Assembly (NCBI GenBank): GCA_963969395.1
Contig: OZ017795.1
Coordinates: 62,001-126,000, forward strand
Direction of reading: 5' to 3'
From: Pseudoscleropodium purum
Taxonomy: Eukaryota > Streptophyta > Bryopsida > Hypnales > Brachytheciaceae
Length of the DNA stretch: 64,000 nucleotides
Below are positions 47,327 through 57,095 of the stretch, in pieces; position 1 is the first letter of the stretch, and each line of letters starts with the position of its first letter. Position numbers and translations under genes: made by a program. The notes under the pieces were generated by a model. The model made no database searches. It had not been told where the DNA came from and saw only the letters and a list, made by a program, of their open reading frames with translations.

Positions 47327-47400
47327 CACTACAAAAAAAACAGTGAATAAATGACTAGAGGAAATGACTATAAAGTAACTATATGTCCAGAACAACTAAA
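47327..47400 (-). mobile_element. CACTA terminus bounding the captured RPN6 piece
   Basis: Begins CACTACAAAAAAAACAG and continues with repeated AATGACTA and AGTAACTATA words typical of subterminal repeats. All recognised transposase pieces to the right read toward this end, so it would be the 3' end of a minus-strand CACTA element. Confidence 0.7.
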
Positions 47401-48010
47401 AAATGTCTGTGAATTCCATAATTGCACCAGCACTAGGGCAGCAGCATTGGAAGAGTCATTTGGCAGTCATTTTTCTAAACCGCGGACAACGGTGCAATAA
47501 AGGTAGACTTTCATCTACAATTTTTAGTTCTCCTTGGGAACGAGATAACGTTGAGAATTAAGGTAAGTCAACGGCAAACACCTTAGTCATTAAAAAGTCA
47601 CTTCAATCACCAAATAATACTTTGCATGTCTTTTTAGTGATTAAGAAATGACTTAATGATTTTGGGTGGTTAATGCTGCTCGCTGTGGCGGACTTCAGGC
47701 AAGAAGTAAAAAATTTAGAGCATGTACCTAGTCTAGGACTTCAAAGACGCAGCTTCCGGTAACTTCAATGAGACTTGGAAATGACTACCCTGAAGACAAA
47801 GTGCTGAATTGATTTCCACTGCCACTACCGGGCCTATGAAGGGGCTGACGTGGACACCAATCATTCCAGGGCTACTAGTATGTGACTTTGACGTTTCTAC
47901 ATGGTGACTCCAAAATGACTGACATATAAGCGTAGTTTACAAGGTGTACGACCACTACATAATAAACATTTAAAATGAATGAAGGTCCCTTACAGATACC
48001 ACCACTGAAA

Positions 48011-48478
48011 TTATACCATTATTTTGGTGGACTTCAAGTATAGGCTTTCTACCACCTTTCTAATGTTTGATATAGTTTCAAGAGTGGAAGGATATATTCC
48101 ATCACGTTTCACATCATCAAATATGATCAAACAGCAAGCTCCTTGGTCCAAAGGACCCACCAATATCTTGTCAAGGATCATTTGCGAGAACTTCTTCTCA
48201 ACATTTTCACTTTGGAGGCCAATAAGGTCAGAGATGTGAGAAATCTCTACTCGGAAAAAGCAACGAATCAAACAGTAGAGAGTTTGCTCAAGTAAGGTGT
48301 CGTATAATGATGACAGATGGCGATGCACAATTGGATCTTCTTCTAATTTCTCTCTGTAAATGTTGAAGGCTTCTTCAAAATTCTTCAAGGACTCAGAATA
48401 GGGTATGCTTTTTCTAAAAGGTATCCCAAATTCACTACCACAAACGACTATCCATGATGACTTCCACTTGTTTGCCAA
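48011..48478 (-). pseudogene. RPN6: captured C-terminal fragment of proteasome subunit RPN6
   Basis: About 130 residues from SLKNFEEAF to the natural C-terminus match the end of 26S proteasome lid subunit RPN6 (PSMD11 in animals). The fragment includes KLEEDPIVHRHLSSLYDTLL, the PCI-domain stretch VEKKFSQMILDK and the tail ATLETISNIRKVVESLY-like segment. The full protein is about 420 residues; the whole N-terminal helical solenoid is missing. The first about 25 codons of the frame (TTG start) do not match and read like intron sequence before an AG at SLK, suggesting capture from genomic DNA rather than mRNA. Some conserved positions are changed. It lies just inside a CACTA terminus and on the same strand as the CACTA transposase remains. 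Unlikely to be functional. Confidence 0.85.
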
Positions 48479-48484
48479 ATGACT

Positions 48485-48542
48485 ACTATAGTCATTTTTC
48501 AGTCATCTTATAGTTATTGTGGACATTGACTTTTAGGTAGTG
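48485..48542. mobile_element. CACTA-like inner terminus
   Basis: Reverse complement starts CACTACCTAAAAGTCAATG, then TCCACAATAACTATAAGATG and AAAAATGACTATAG, resembling the end at 47327. The interval 47327-48542 (1.2 kb) could be a separate small element carrying the RPN6 piece. The flanking trinucleotides (CAC and CAA) do not match exactly. Confidence 0.45.
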
Positions 48543-48596
48543 CAATCAGTGCTCAAGATATTCATACGTTGCCTAAATACCAATGTCCACAAAATT

Positions 48597-48648
48597 TGAT
48601 CTTCTTCTAATTTCTCTTTGTAAATGTTCAAGGCTTCATTGAAATTCT
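48597..48648 (-). repeat. RPN6: second short copy of the RPN6 fragment
   Basis: TTGATCTTCTTCTAATTTCT and the following about 30 bases repeat 48331-48386 with a few changes. This is the coding stretch around NIYREKLEED. It lies outside the CACTA-like end at 48542, so the captured sequence was duplicated or rearranged. Confidence 0.75.
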
Positions 48649-48747
48649 GTGTGCTAATTGCTAAAAAGGACGGCTAATGCTCTAATCACCTGTACATGCT
48701 CTGCAAGGCTGGTAGCATATATGAGCACTTCATGTATCAGAATGACA

Positions 48748-49288
48748 CTAATATCCTGCCCGTGCTAACAAGTTGTCTTCCTCCGACAATTCTATGGCCC
48801 CAATTAAATTTATCGTTTCGGTTGGAATTGGTAGGTTTAGGAGAGCTCTTAGCCTGTCACTCTCCACTATTGTGTTCATAAATGCATCGGATGTATCAAC
48901 GACCTCTCGTTGAGCTCGTGCCTCTTTTTGTAGCACAACTTTCCAACCCAGTCTTCTTGTAACGTCTGAAAAGAAAAACTTGAGTAGCTTGGCTTGGGAA
49001 AATGAACGGGTCTGCCAAGTGAGGCAATTTGTGCCGAAAGTTTACTACAAGAAATCTAGTCTCGTCCTTCATATACGTAGGGTTACCTCGATTGTCTATG
49101 GTTTTTACCCACTCACAATGCAGCAGAATTATCTTCGTATTCAATGCACCATAATCCAACTCAAGTACGTCTTGAAGTACTCCCATGTAGTTCACAAAGG
49201 ATTCCTCAACATTTCTAGCAGTCTTGTGGAAAACGGATGCTACCCCACGGTTGTAACTCAACAAGTATCTTGTACTGTCATCCTCCAC
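48748..49288 (-). pseudogene. CACTA element protein remnant (DUF4216-like)
   Basis: The frame 49288-48896 reads YMGVLQDVLELDYGALNTKI, LLHCEWVK, and then VNFRHKLPHLADPFIFPSQATQVF. This order (YYGVL..ELDY, C-D/E-W, V-N-F, PF-ASQA-QVF) is that of the DUF4216 domain found downstream of the transposase in plant CACTA elements. A frameshift near 48920 moves the tail into the frame 48936-48748 (QKEARAQREVVDTSDAF). It belongs with the TNP2 and DUF4218-like pieces upstream on the same strand. Confidence 0.75.
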
Positions 49289-49357
49289 TCTAAAGTGGTT
49301 GCCAAATGCTGTGACTTGTGCATATCTAGTAGCTCTCTGGGACCGTTTTTTTTCTGA

Positions 49358-50100
49358 GGAGAAAGTAGTCCATATGTTTTGGGTTATACAAATTCAAGTC
49401 CGACTCTCCCACTTTGGGTTGCATCCAATTAGCTAATGATGGCATTCCGGATTCTCTTGCAGTTCAGTCCTCTACATCTTGGCCAATCCACGGAAATACA
49501 ATTAAACACGGAAACAGATGGTCCGCACTCCAAAATAGACCCAGTAGGACGCGTTGTCTAGACTTTAGGAGTAATTCTCATCAAGCAATGGAAGTTCTAT
49601 GACTTCTCTATGATTTGAAGAAGTCACTTCTATGTCGACTGCGAGTCATTCAACATTTGCAAGACTTGAAAATGACTCCCCTACAACTAATGCAGAACTA
49701 TGCAAGATTCCAAGTCAAAATGTTCCTAGCTTACACAAAGGACTTTACAGTTCAGCCATACTAGGGATCACAATATCACATGGAAGAGTGAACTCCTTAA
49801 TTTACATGAATGAATCTTGCATGGCCACAGCATTCGAGAGCACATAGTGGTGGGCCACATCTCTCAACTCGGAATTCATCATGTACGGCCTTCTTGCCTC
49901 TTGCAAAACTTCTTCAGCATCTCTGTATTCTTCGTCTTCATCTCATACACGCCTGTGAAAGCCCTCAAAAATGTGAAGGTACTCTGTAATGAATCCAATG
50001 CATTCATCTTTCAAGTATCCCTTTGCCATGCATGCCTCTGGTTGTGCTATATTTCGGACGTGGTTCTTCAATACTTTCATGTAGCGCTCCACTTGATACA
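49358..50100. other. interior of the CACTA remnant, no domain recognised
   Basis: Lies between the DUF4216-like and DUF4218-like remnants. Only short frames occur (49414-49602, 49632-49847, 49817-50182 on plus), and they run against the transposase strand. Probably intron or decayed coding sequence. Confidence 0.35.
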
Positions 50101-50101
50101 T

Positions 50102-50503
50102 CTACCTTGCACTAATTGGACCACACAAGTCCAATTTCTTTGCCAAATGGTATGGGAGATGAATCATTATGTGAAAAAATGAAGGTGGAAATTCGATTTC
50201 CAAAAGAGCCATGCTCTCTGCTACATCTGCTTCTAGAGACATAAAGTTTGCTGGATTGTATACCTTTGTGCCCAAGCGACAAAATACCTTGTACATTCTC
50301 ATAATAGCCATACGAGGTCTTGGTTCCATCAGATTACAAAGAGCTAGTGGCATGATCTGTTGCATCAGAATATGGTAATCATGCGACTTTAGGCCACCAA
50401 AATTCTTCTTGCGGAGACACTTGCTAAGGTCTGAGGAGTACCCTGCGGGTGTTTTCAAATCTTGTATGCACTTGACAAACTTTTCAAACTTGTATTCTGA
50501 CAA
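50102..50503 (-). pseudogene. CACTA transposase C-terminal remnant (DUF4218-like)
   Basis: Contains GLKSHDYHILMQQIMPLAL, then LEIEFPPSFFHIMIHLPYHL and CGPISAR. This matches the order of the DUF4218 domain C-terminal to TNP2 in plant CACTA transposons (LKSHD.H.LMQ..LP.A, FPPSFF.IM.HL..HL, CGP). The frame opens on a non-ATG codon and is cut from the part upstream (50516-50749) by a stop or frameshift. Confidence 0.85.
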
Positions 50504-50515
50504 AACATAAGATGT

Positions 50516-50930
50516 TCATGGCTTCACCATCTTCCTTGCCTTACGTAGGTGTGGAGCGAGCCACAAGTGCTTCCTAACATTTCGGCGTTGTAGATCCCTC
50601 CACACTTTGACTGTGTCCTTCTTTGATATGGCTTTTAGGAAGTTCTTGGCAAGATTCATTTCGCAATGCATGAGGTCTAGCGTGTAGCGAATGAAAAGAT
50701 ACTGGCAGTGTAGACATGACCAACAGATTAGGTACAAGTCCATAGTCACAACCTGATTACATACTAATCATTTTGTAGTCAAACATTGACATATCCCTAT
50801 AATGGTAACTCATAAATGACTTGGGAGAACTAGCGGGTGACTGGAAAGTCACGTACGAGTCCCATCTAAGGTTTTCTGCTCAAAAAGGCCAAAATTTAGA
50901 GACACTTACCTTCTAATATGGCAATTGAAA
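50516..50930 (-). pseudogene. CACTA TNP2 transposase remnant, central part
   Basis: Two pieces. 50930-50905 and the bases before it read NFWPEAVEHSISIAILEG and end at a GTAAGT donor. 50749-50516 contains YTLDLMHCEMNLAKNF, matching the LD.MH.E.N motif of TNP2 transposases, followed by KKDTVKV and RRNVRKHLWL. Upstream coding sequence continues beyond the inserted LTR-like element, at 54266-55095. Confidence 0.75.
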
Positions 50931-52151
50931 TAGAATGCTCAACCGCTTCAGGCCAAAAATTTTGGAGGGTGTCGCAGCACAGGGCAGGTCAATTCCCCAT
51001 TATACTCACAAAAATCGCTCTAGAGTATAACTAAGTGACTCTAAAGATCGAACCCACGAGATCCTGTGAAGTATCTAGCTCTATTAAGCAGTTAAGCTAA
51101 GTCAGTATCCCAATCTTACTTTCCGGTCCTAGATCTAGAACCAGAAATACCACCACACCGGATAACTACAGACCGGATTACTCCTTCTTCCGGTCCTACT
51201 TACTATCCAGTCCATACAATTACCCAAATCCCAGGATCTCACAACTTCCGATCTTGGAAATCCGTCCTGACCAATCCGATCGGGATGGTCATCCTGTATC
51301 CGTAATCCTATCCGGTTTAGTTTTGCCTTTGTTTCACCATCAGAGGGGTCGCCGCTTACATTTGAGAGTGGTAGGCCCACCACTCCTTCCGTGACTTATA
51401 GTGGCTGAAGACCCACTGTCCTACTTCCTAAACTCCTAAGCTAATCCGGATCCGGTTTGGTCCTTCACAACAACCCAGATAGCAATCCGGGTTGCAGGTC
51501 ACACAAAGACCCCACACTCGACCCTCTCGTACTACAACGACCTTGATGCTACTTCCGATCCGTGCGAAGACAGGTGGTTATAAGTGCACCCGTCCGTTCC
51601 AACATCAACTAAAGTTCTTCCGTTACCCCTACGGGTGGTGAGACCTCACAGGAGATTGGACACTCGACCGGATTTCCCACCCGGGAGTTCTAGTGCAGCT
51701 AAGGAATCCCTCCCTACTCGCCTAGCCTAACAACGGCTTTCTCACCCGGAATCTCAAACTCTAGACGTGCTGAGGAACTAAGTTCACTCCCAACCCTTCG
51801 ATACCTACTCACATGCACCTTGGATCGGAAAAGAAACACCAAGGGGAGAAATCATTCGCAAACCGGCTCGTACTATCCTAACTCCACATCATACAATCCT
51901 GTCGCGCTGGAGAGAGACACACAATGAGGAGAAGAGAAAGGTACAAGAGGTTTGCAAAATGAAAAACTCCCAATTCCCATCGCGGGAACCGATTTATATA
52001 CAAAGGGTAAAAATCCTAAAAGCACAAAAAGGAGCGGAAAACCCGTGGGGGTCCGCCGCCATCCTATTCTAACTTCCGGCTAACCTAATACTGTTGAGCC
52101 GGATCTGGATCCGGATCCGCTCCTACTCCTAACTGAAATCAAAAATCCTAT

Positions 52152-53810
52152 CTACCCTACAACTCTAGATCCTATTGTCGGGCTTCCGATCTCCGGGACT
52201 AGCTCCTCGAAGACTTCACTCAAATTCCGGACCCGTTCCCCCTCCGCAGGATTAGATCCGGGTGAAGACTCCAGGTCGATTGTGATATCCGGTCTCCTGC
52301 CCGGAGTCCCAGTCCGTGCAGACTTCTTGGACTCAGGAGTCCAATCCTTCCTATCCTTCGCAATAGTCGCGTCCGGAAAGAGATCCGGTAGCGAGATATC
52401 CGAAAGATGAATCCCTTTGTCGCACGTCGCTCCAGTCAGCTTCCGGCTGCTTTCCTCGATCCGGTTCGCAGCTTTCCGCCCTTCCACCATTGCCGTCTCC
52501 ACCTGCTCAGCGAAGTCGGCGAGAATCCGGACCATCCGGGAACCGGATAGTTTCTTCTCTTCGTGGATCTTCTTGTCGAAGAGCTTCGCTTTGGCGGCGG
52601 CCGTTCCGGTCTCTCCCAGGACCGCCTTGGTCTGCTCGGCTATCTTCCGAGTCTCCTCCGCCATCTCCCGAGCGGCCGTCATGTCTTCCCGATAGGCAAA
52701 AAGAGTTGCCTTCAGGTTATCCACCTCCTCCTGCAACCGGCGGATCTCTGCTTCCTGCTTCCGGGTCTCTTCCGGATTGGTGATGCACTCCGCCACCTGT
52801 TCCGCCAACTTGCTGTCCGGTGGCACACCTACCAACTTTCCGATCGCCACAAGCGTCCTGTGCTTGACCTCCCAATCCGCCTTGATGTTGCAGAGGACAT
52901 TGATCAGACCGTTGAACGGATCTTGCATTTCCGGGTCTCCCCCAGAAACGGTCTTCTCGGCTTCCGGTTTCTCTTCCGGGGCCGGTCTGTCTTGACCGGG
53001 AGGCGTCCCGCGCTTGTGTGGAGTCGTCAACTTCTGTCGCTTGATGGGCGGCATCGGCTCCTCCTCTTCCTCGCTTGACTCCCGTTCTGACCCGGAATCG
53101 GATTCGGCCTCGTCATCCGTTTCCGACTCCCCATACTTCAGGAGGACTTCCTGAGTCTTCCACACCTTCTCCTCCGTGTCGGTGAGGACTTGGTGTTCTC
53201 GATAGAGGTGGAAGAGGTAAGGGCACACTGGAGTGGCCCTTTTCTTCCCAACCCTACTAACGAGCTGGGCCACGAGATCGGAAATGATCCGTGCCCAGTC
53301 CACTTTCCGGGTACCACTGAGGGCACCGAAAATGGTGTTGCCGAGGGTGATCGTCACCCTGGTCGGCTTTTCCGGGTGAAGAACCGGAACCAGGAATTGT
53401 AGGAGCCGACGGTGTCGGTCATCCACGCAATCCTCGACCGCGTATCCGTCCTTCGGGTTGACAGCCCCCTGGAACTTCTCTCGGACAAACTCATCCTTCC
53501 GGTTCGCCATCCCTAAACCTCCTGCCCGGAAACCGTGAACCCCTCTCCACATTCCCTCGTTCCAGCTGACGGGAGTTCCTCTCATGGTGTTGTCAAACTG
53601 GTTGGACATCTTTCCGAGGAGCTCCTTGACCATTCTCTCCTCCCTAAAACCCCAGGGTTTCTCGGCAAACCCGAGGCAACCCATGGATTTGAGATCCTCC
53701 ATGAGTTGAGACTTTTCCGGCTCTGTGGAGGGAATAACCGGAATGACTTTCCGGAGCTTCACCTCGCCTCCAAAGGGACTCGCTTGTCTCGACCTACGTA
53801 GCGGCGGCAT
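52152..53810 (-). CDS. 552-residue LTR-embedded ORF, unknown function
   Basis: A real ATG at 53810 opens an uninterrupted 552-codon frame. Residues about 1-185 form the conserved block (MPPLRRSRQASPFGGEV start; FREERMVKELLGKM; DDRHRRLLQFLVPVLHPEKP), also seen in diverged form at 55251-55601. Residues about 235-265 are acidic and serine-rich, followed by a PIKRQK basic motif that could be a nuclear signal. Residues about 330-470 are strongly charged with regular hydrophobics (EAEIRRLQEEVDNLKATL), a likely coiled coil. The tail is hydrophilic. No CCHC knuckle, DDE, reverse transcriptase or protease is visible. It has its own TATA-like box about 180 bases upstream. A gag-like or accessory protein of the retroelement is possible. 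Confidence 0.8.
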   Translation of the reverse strand: MPPLRRSRQASPFGGEVKLRKVIPVIPSTEPEKSQLMEDLKSMGCLGFAEKPWGFREERMVKELLGKMSNQFDNTMRGTPVSWNEGMWRGVHGFRAGGLGMANRKDEFVREKFQGAVNPKDGYAVEDCVDDRHRRLLQFLVPVLHPEKPTRVTITLGNTIFGALSGTRKVDWARIISDLVAQLVSRVGKKRATPVCPYLFHLYREHQVLTDTEEKVWKTQEVLLKYGESETDDEAESDSGSERESSEEEEEPMPPIKRQKLTTPHKRGTPPGQDRPAPEEKPEAEKTVSGGDPEMQDPFNGLINVLCNIKADWEVKHRTLVAIGKLVGVPPDSKLAEQVAECITNPEETRKQEAEIRRLQEEVDNLKATLFAYREDMTAAREMAEETRKIAEQTKAVLGETGTAAAKAKLFDKKIHEEKKLSGSRMVRILADFAEQVETAMVEGRKAANRIEESSRKLTGATCDKGIHLSDISLPDLFPDATIAKDRKDWTPESKKSARTGTPGRRPDITIDLESSPGSNPAEGERVRNLSEVFEELVPEIGSPTIGSRVVG

Positions 53811-53984
53811 TCCCTCTCCAATCTATCTCACTCTCTCCTAGCCGCATGTCCCGTTCCTCACGTTCTCTCTCCGATCTCAACCGGAATCAAAACGAACAGA
53901 ACACAAACACACAAACGCCAAAAACTCAACCGCGCACGCTCAAGGTCGAGTTTCTAAAAGGGGGTGCAACAGTGAAAGCTCCTC

Positions 53985-53992
53985 CTTTTATA
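53985..53992 (-). promoter_or_regulatory. TATA-like box upstream of the embedded ORF, copy 2
   Basis: Reverse complement reads TATAAAAG in the same relative place as in copy 1, about 180 bases before the ATG. Confidence 0.45.
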
Positions 53993-54252
53993 GTCCCTGG
54001 ACCCTTTCCGGTTTGTCATCATAAATTTGGTTTACCATCATAATCCGGTTCATCATCATAATCCGGTCCTAGACCTAATCCGTGTTACATTCCGTTTCCG
54101 TCGTTAGTTACTCCTGACCGGATTAGATCCAAGAGGCCCACTACTTCACATTCCGTGCTAATTTTGAGTTTTCCTTCTCCACCTTATCGGATCCGGTTCC
54201 CTAATGACTAGTTTCCGTTCCTATTTTGGTGTATACTAAGAAAATCAAAATT

Positions 54253-55095
54253 TTAAGCTGCGACAGAGGGGTCCCTTGTAGCACCCTCTCTATTTCTAGC
54301 AACTTTCCATGCCTCACATTGCAATGCATACTGCATTTGTTCCTCCACAATCACAACCCAGGGTTTCGAGCAGTTTTCCATTAATCCGTCAAAATGGTCC
54401 TTTATACCTTTTGATCTGTAAGGATGATCTTCAAATAGCCATTGGCAAGTCCCACCATCAGTTTGCTTGGACAGTTCAATAAAATGCTCAACACCAAGGT
54501 CTTCACTACACCATAGATACGCTGCATACCCTTGATGACAAAATCCTCCAACTGTGTCATACCCCAGGAAGTCGTGTATAGTCCATAGCAACATGGCACA
54601 CAACTGAAAAGCCTTTTCACCTACATCTTTAGTGACGTCATAGGTAGGGATCCTGGCCCAAAGCTCCAACAACTCCTCTACTAGCGGCTCTAAATATATG
54701 TCAAACACGTCATCCGTCACTGACTCCTTCCCTAGAATTAAAAGTGCCAACAAAATGAAAAACTTCTTTGTACTCAACCAAGGAGGTAAGTTGTAGTTCA
54801 ATAGCAACACTAGCCATGTTGACCATGATATCCTATTTTGCTTGTAAAGGTTCACTCCATCAGCTGCTAAGGCAAAGTGAACATTCTTAGGATCCCGGGC
54901 AAAGGAGGGATCCACATTTTCTTTGAAATGCTTCCAAGCTTTGGAGTCGCAGGGATGCCTGACGAGGCCGTCACCTTCGTCACAGTTGTTCCGATTCTCT
55001 ACATGCCAAACCAAGAGCTGCGAGATTTTTGGAACTAGAAGAGATACAATGCCTAAACATTCCTTCTTGGTTGCCAGAGAGGGAAGAAATATCAT
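54253..55095 (-). pseudogene. CACTA TNP2-family transposase, N-terminal part, interrupted
   Basis: About 280 codons match the TNP2 transposase core of plant CACTA elements: HPCDSKAWKHF, FARDPKNVHFALAADGVN, NYNLPPWLSTKKFFILLALL, DIYLEPLVEELLELW and CAMLLWTIHDFLGYDTVGG, in the family's order. The usual ILLALLIPG-type segment here reads ILLALLILG. The last codons and the stop (54253-54255) lie inside the LTR-like element. The coding sequence resumes at 50969 on the far side, so the insertion broke this gene. Upstream, the match stops near 55095, next to a diverged relative of the LTR-embedded ORF. Confidence 0.88.
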
Positions 55096-55250
55096 ATTTA
55101 AGTAAGGAAATAGTTGGAATCAGTAAGGGAATAAGTCTGGACTTTCCAGTTTTAGATCCGGTCGGCTTAGGTTTTAACTTCTATATCCAATTCCAAACAT
55201 CTCCTTAGGAATTACAAACTAAATCTCTTGAGAACGATACATGAATTTTT

Positions 55251-55601
55251 TTAGTGGTGCTTTTGATACTTTTTAGCACTAACTAGAGAATTTGTGCTTC
55301 CTTGTGTTATAATAGTGATCGTAATCCAAGTAGGCTTTTCGGGATATAGGAGCGGAATCAAAAATTCTAACACCCATCTATGCCTATCATTCCTATAATC
55401 ACTAATGTTGTCCCCCTTTTTTGCATTGTCTGGACTCCAAAACTTTCCATTTGCATACTTATCCACTCGAGTGGTTAATCTGGATCTGTTGTTTTTGAAC
55501 AAATATACCTCCGTCCAAACATCTTTGATCCAAGCTACATGTTGACCCTTCATTGTCAACTTGTACTGATTTGGAACCCCTAAGATGAGTTCATAAATCA
55601 T
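55251..55601 (-). pseudogene. diverged relative of the LTR-embedded ORF
   Basis: Reads NQYKLTMKGQHVAWIKDVW then DYRNDRHRWVLEFLIPLLYP and EKPTWITITI. These align in order with NQFDNTMRGTPVSWNEGMW, DCVDDRHRRLLQFLVPVLHP and EKPTRVTITL of the 552-residue ORF. Similarity is low but collinear over about 100 residues. Only this middle part remains. CCGG-containing words nearby (AGATCCGGTCGG at about 55157, TCCGGCAC at about 55795) suggest an old, decayed member of the same element family. Confidence 0.65.
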
Positions 55602-57095
55602 CTCCTCATTCTTGATGTTTCACAACCTCTATATCAATCTGATGCACCCTCTGCACATCAAATCCTTTTCTAACTGCTTTTGGATAGTTGGGTCAAAAAA
55701 TATAGCAAGACAAATCATCCAGGCCATAACTATAGGTTTACAAGGACTTGGGTCACTACTCTCCAGCATGGGATATTGACACAAGGAATCCTAATCCGGC
55801 ACAAATGGCATCAACCTCACCTTTCTCTCCCTAGGACGAACCCTAACTCACTACTCTTTCACTCAACTACATGAGCGTAGAGTCTTGCAAAACAAAGATG
55901 GAGAAAAATGGAGTGGCGGTAGGCTTAAGTACCTAATGAATAGCCAATAGTTTCCAAAGGAGAATGAGTAGGAGACTATTCTCATAACGATGCTCTAGTT
56001 CCTTAAACCGAAACTCTAGGCCGTAGATTCCTTCATTTGGAACTTTTTTGGATTCCGGATTCATCTTTCATCTAGTGACATAACATTTGTAACAACTCTA
56101 GTAATCTGAAAATTGACTATTCTAAAATTATTCATAACTGAACTGGATTCTTTATATTTTATCCAGAAATTGAAAATTTTGATTCTATCCTAATCCTATT
56201 CTAATCTATTTCCATACGTTTTAAGTTTCTATACTCCCACAATTAGGAAAATCATCAGTGTGAATAAACAGAGCAAGAAAGGCCTCAAATATGGCCCTAT
56301 CCTCTTCCAAGGCTAGAATATGACGACAAATAACCCGACAAGCGTAGATGCTTGAACTTGCAAGTATATAAAAATAAACCAAAAAGAGGTATTAGGAATT
56401 CCATTCCATTTATTGAAATTGAATGAGTCCTTGCAAAAGCCAATTGATACATAAAAACTAACTTGTAGACATAGTATAGTCTATAATGATGTCACCAAGC
56501 AAAATAGTAGCTTCAACGAGCATTTGCAAAAACAGGTGTGTTTTCTCACAAGGATCCCTCCAAGGGTTGTTGCCATTCATAGCTACATCATCCTTATTGC
56601 AAATTTTTTGAAAGATGTCATCTTTGCCAACATCAACACCTATAGCTTCATGAGTAGGAACTTGCTAGAGTGAGAACCTAAATTTAGATTACCAAGTTGG
56701 AACTTTGACGTAGAGCAATAAAGCAAAGCACATAGTTTGCCAAAAACATTGAATTAGTGTCCAAATTCAAAAAAAAAAAAAAAAATTGGAAGACAAATCA
56801 TTAGCTTTATAGTGAACTCTATTTATTGTGGAAGAGGTATCAAAGGGCAACGTCAAGTACAACCTGTTCATGCCCCACCAATCACGTTGTAACTTGAATC
56901 CAAATGACTTGCAACAATCCAAGAGATATGACTTAATGTTAGAGCTAAACGGGTACATTACAAGAAGAACAATGTTGTTAGGTAGAAAGTTATCAACAAA
57001 GTCGAAGACAACTTGAAACCCATCCTCTGAAAACTAGTTTTACTTTAGAATGGATTTTAGTGGATTAGAAATAAGAGGAATGGATAGACCCTTTA
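55602..57095. other. gene-poor region
   Basis: No supported gene. It probably includes the rest of the old LTR-related element to about 56.2 kb. A run of about 17 A lies near 56768-56784. Confidence 0.35.

Larger units (their letters stand above)
50970..54265 (-). mobile_element. LTR-like element copy 2 (probable solo LTR) with intact ORF
   Basis: A 3,296-bp copy of the element at 4656-7949, in the opposite orientation. It has the same 9-bp inverted ends (TGTCGCAGC/GCTGCGACA) and its own perfect 5-bp duplication GAGGG (50965-50969, 54266-54270). The different target duplications prove two independent insertions, not a segmental duplication. It is inserted within the TNP2 transposase coding sequence. 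It is very similar to copy 1, with scattered substitutions and a few small indels. Confidence 0.85.

Noticed and set aside
47327..48542. A closed 1.2-kb Pack-CACTA element
   Set aside because: Kept only as a possibility. The flanking trinucleotides CAC and CAA differ, so the target duplication is not proven.
52417..53078. Plus-strand frames across LTR-like copy 2 (mirrored on minus at 5842-6503)
   Set aside because: Antisense shadows of the 552-codon ORF, present identically in both copies, with no start context or domain.
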